DNA from: Paraspadella gotoi
Taxonomy: Eukaryota > Chaetognatha
Length of the DNA: 64,000 nucleotides
Direction of reading: 5' to 3'
Assembly: GCA_051294375.1 (NCBI GenBank)
Contig: CM119265.1
Location: forward strand, 19,457,642 to 19,521,641
Within the stretch, counting starts at the first letter, position 1; each line of letters opens with the position of its first letter. Of the stretch, positions 63,078 to 64,000 are shown piece by piece. Position numbers and translations under genes: made by a program. The notes beneath the pieces are model-generated. The model saw only the letters and a program-made list of their open reading frames with translations, was not told where the DNA came from and did no database searches.

Positions 63078-64000
63078 AGTCAAGCTTTTCACTGTGAAAC
63101 CTGTTTTGAGGAAGAAATTAGAAACGCGTCGCTGCGGTTGGTTTTTAGGAAGAACCTGAAGCCATAAACCGATATGTATGTTTTTATGTATGTTTGAATC
63201 TAAAACGAAAAATAATATCAAAGTTTACTTAGACAAGCAAGAATATATTCTCTTGGCGGGTATGGTCAGATACGTGAAATCACTCGACTCATTTTCTCGT
63301 TAAAAAAAATTTAAGATTCATACTACAATACAACAAAATCACGCGAAACATATTGTGAAACAATCCGAACGAAAATAGTTACTAAGATTTTGCTACGAAC
63401 TACATTCAAATAGTCAATAGTCACCACGTTCTCTGACATTTAATAGTTACTGTGACATATGAGAAGTGGCAATTATCGACCGTTCTACAATGAGCGATTA
63501 AATATAACTTCCAAAATATTATATAATATATATATATATATATATATAATATTATACTATATTAAACTATTGATATCGACAAATCTAAATTCTCCTTGAA
63601 TATCTCTACAAACAACGATGACAACTAATGTTTTGAAAATCAAGTATGGATCAAGTGTGCGACGACCAATGACCAATGGCAAATGACTATCCTGCAAAGT
63701 CGAGATGCAGCAAGGACCGGTCCCGCAGTCCGCACCCCTCGATGCTCTCCTCCGGATCCTTCAGCTCTCTCGACGGAACTTCGCTCGTCTTGAAGACGGG
63801 CGTCCTCGCCCCCGGACCCTTTGCTTCGGTCAAAGCCGCCGACAACGCCGTCCACACGTGGCGCAGCGTCTCTTCAAACCGAAAGTGGCGCTGAAATCGG
63901 TCGCCGGATGGCGTCTTGACGGCGAGAAGTATGCGTGGCTCGTCGGGAGCTGGCGGGATTGGCAGATGGGCGAGTGGGCGCCAGGAATTGTCGGGCGAAT
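62362..64000 (-). repeat. Inverted piece of block E to the window edge
   Basis: Reverse complement of about 34,180-35,800, running off the right edge. A CT tract lies at 63,001-63,070. From 63,709 to the edge the plus strand is open without a stop and holds KVALKSVAGWRLDGEKYAWL and VGSWRDWQMGEWAPGIVG, the cleanest view of the candidate exon described at 34,060-34,477. Confidence 0.85.

Overview
The window is eukaryotic nuclear DNA, almost certainly from a ciliated invertebrate animal whose phylum I cannot name. It has GT-AG introns of about 85 to 1,900 nt and one GC-AG intron, dense (CT)n/(GA)n microsatellites, CpG-rich blocks, and a eukaryotic leucine tRNA. The one gene identified with confidence is CFAP251 (WDR66), a WD-repeat protein of motile-cilium axonemes. 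It lies on the minus strand. Fourteen consecutive exons from 13,192 down to 1,028 join in a single open frame of 820 complete codons, with matching phase at all 13 junctions. The 5' end (start codon) is not visible, and the 3' end runs off the left edge of the window.

Layout. 1-13.2 kb: CFAP251, with introns full of microsatellites, a dispersed repeat and tRNA-like (SINE-type) sequences. 13.9-16.6 kb: a near-palindrome interrupted by two 25-N gaps. 17.4-30 kb: sequence seen once, mostly non-coding, with a few weak exon candidates on the minus strand (18.96-20.17 kb) and one tRNA-Leu-like gene (26.57-26.66 kb). 30.04-37.54 kb: a 7.5-kb block (called block E here) with CpG-rich stretches and unrecognised open frames. 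37.5-38.9 kb: a 78-bp tandem array with its flank, present in both orientations around a gap.

From 38.4 kb to the right edge the window is nearly all repetition of what lies to the left: block E again (38.95-46.45 kb), an inverted piece of it (46.48-47.07 kb), a second copy of 6.8-17.4 kb including five CFAP251 exons (47.08-56.99 kb), the array and its flank (57.0-57.8 kb), inverted block E (57.8-58.8 kb), a very noisy third copy of part of the CFAP251 intron region (58.8-60.6 kb), and shuffled forward and inverted pieces of block E (60.6-64 kb). These copies differ from the left-hand ones mainly by scattered one- and two-base insertions and deletions, in exons and introns alike. There are six gaps of exactly 25 N at or near the breakpoints, and most gap edges lie in GA/CT tracts or in the 78-bp array. 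My reading is that much of the right half is uncorrected long-read sequence placed by scaffolding or gap filling, not extra genes. A real polymorphic inversion or segmental duplication cannot be excluded from sequence alone.

No transposase, reverse transcriptase, viral gene, CRISPR array or operon-like structure was found. Most long open frames in the window are Ser/Leu/Phe/Arg/Glu-rich translations of CT/GA tracts and are not genes.
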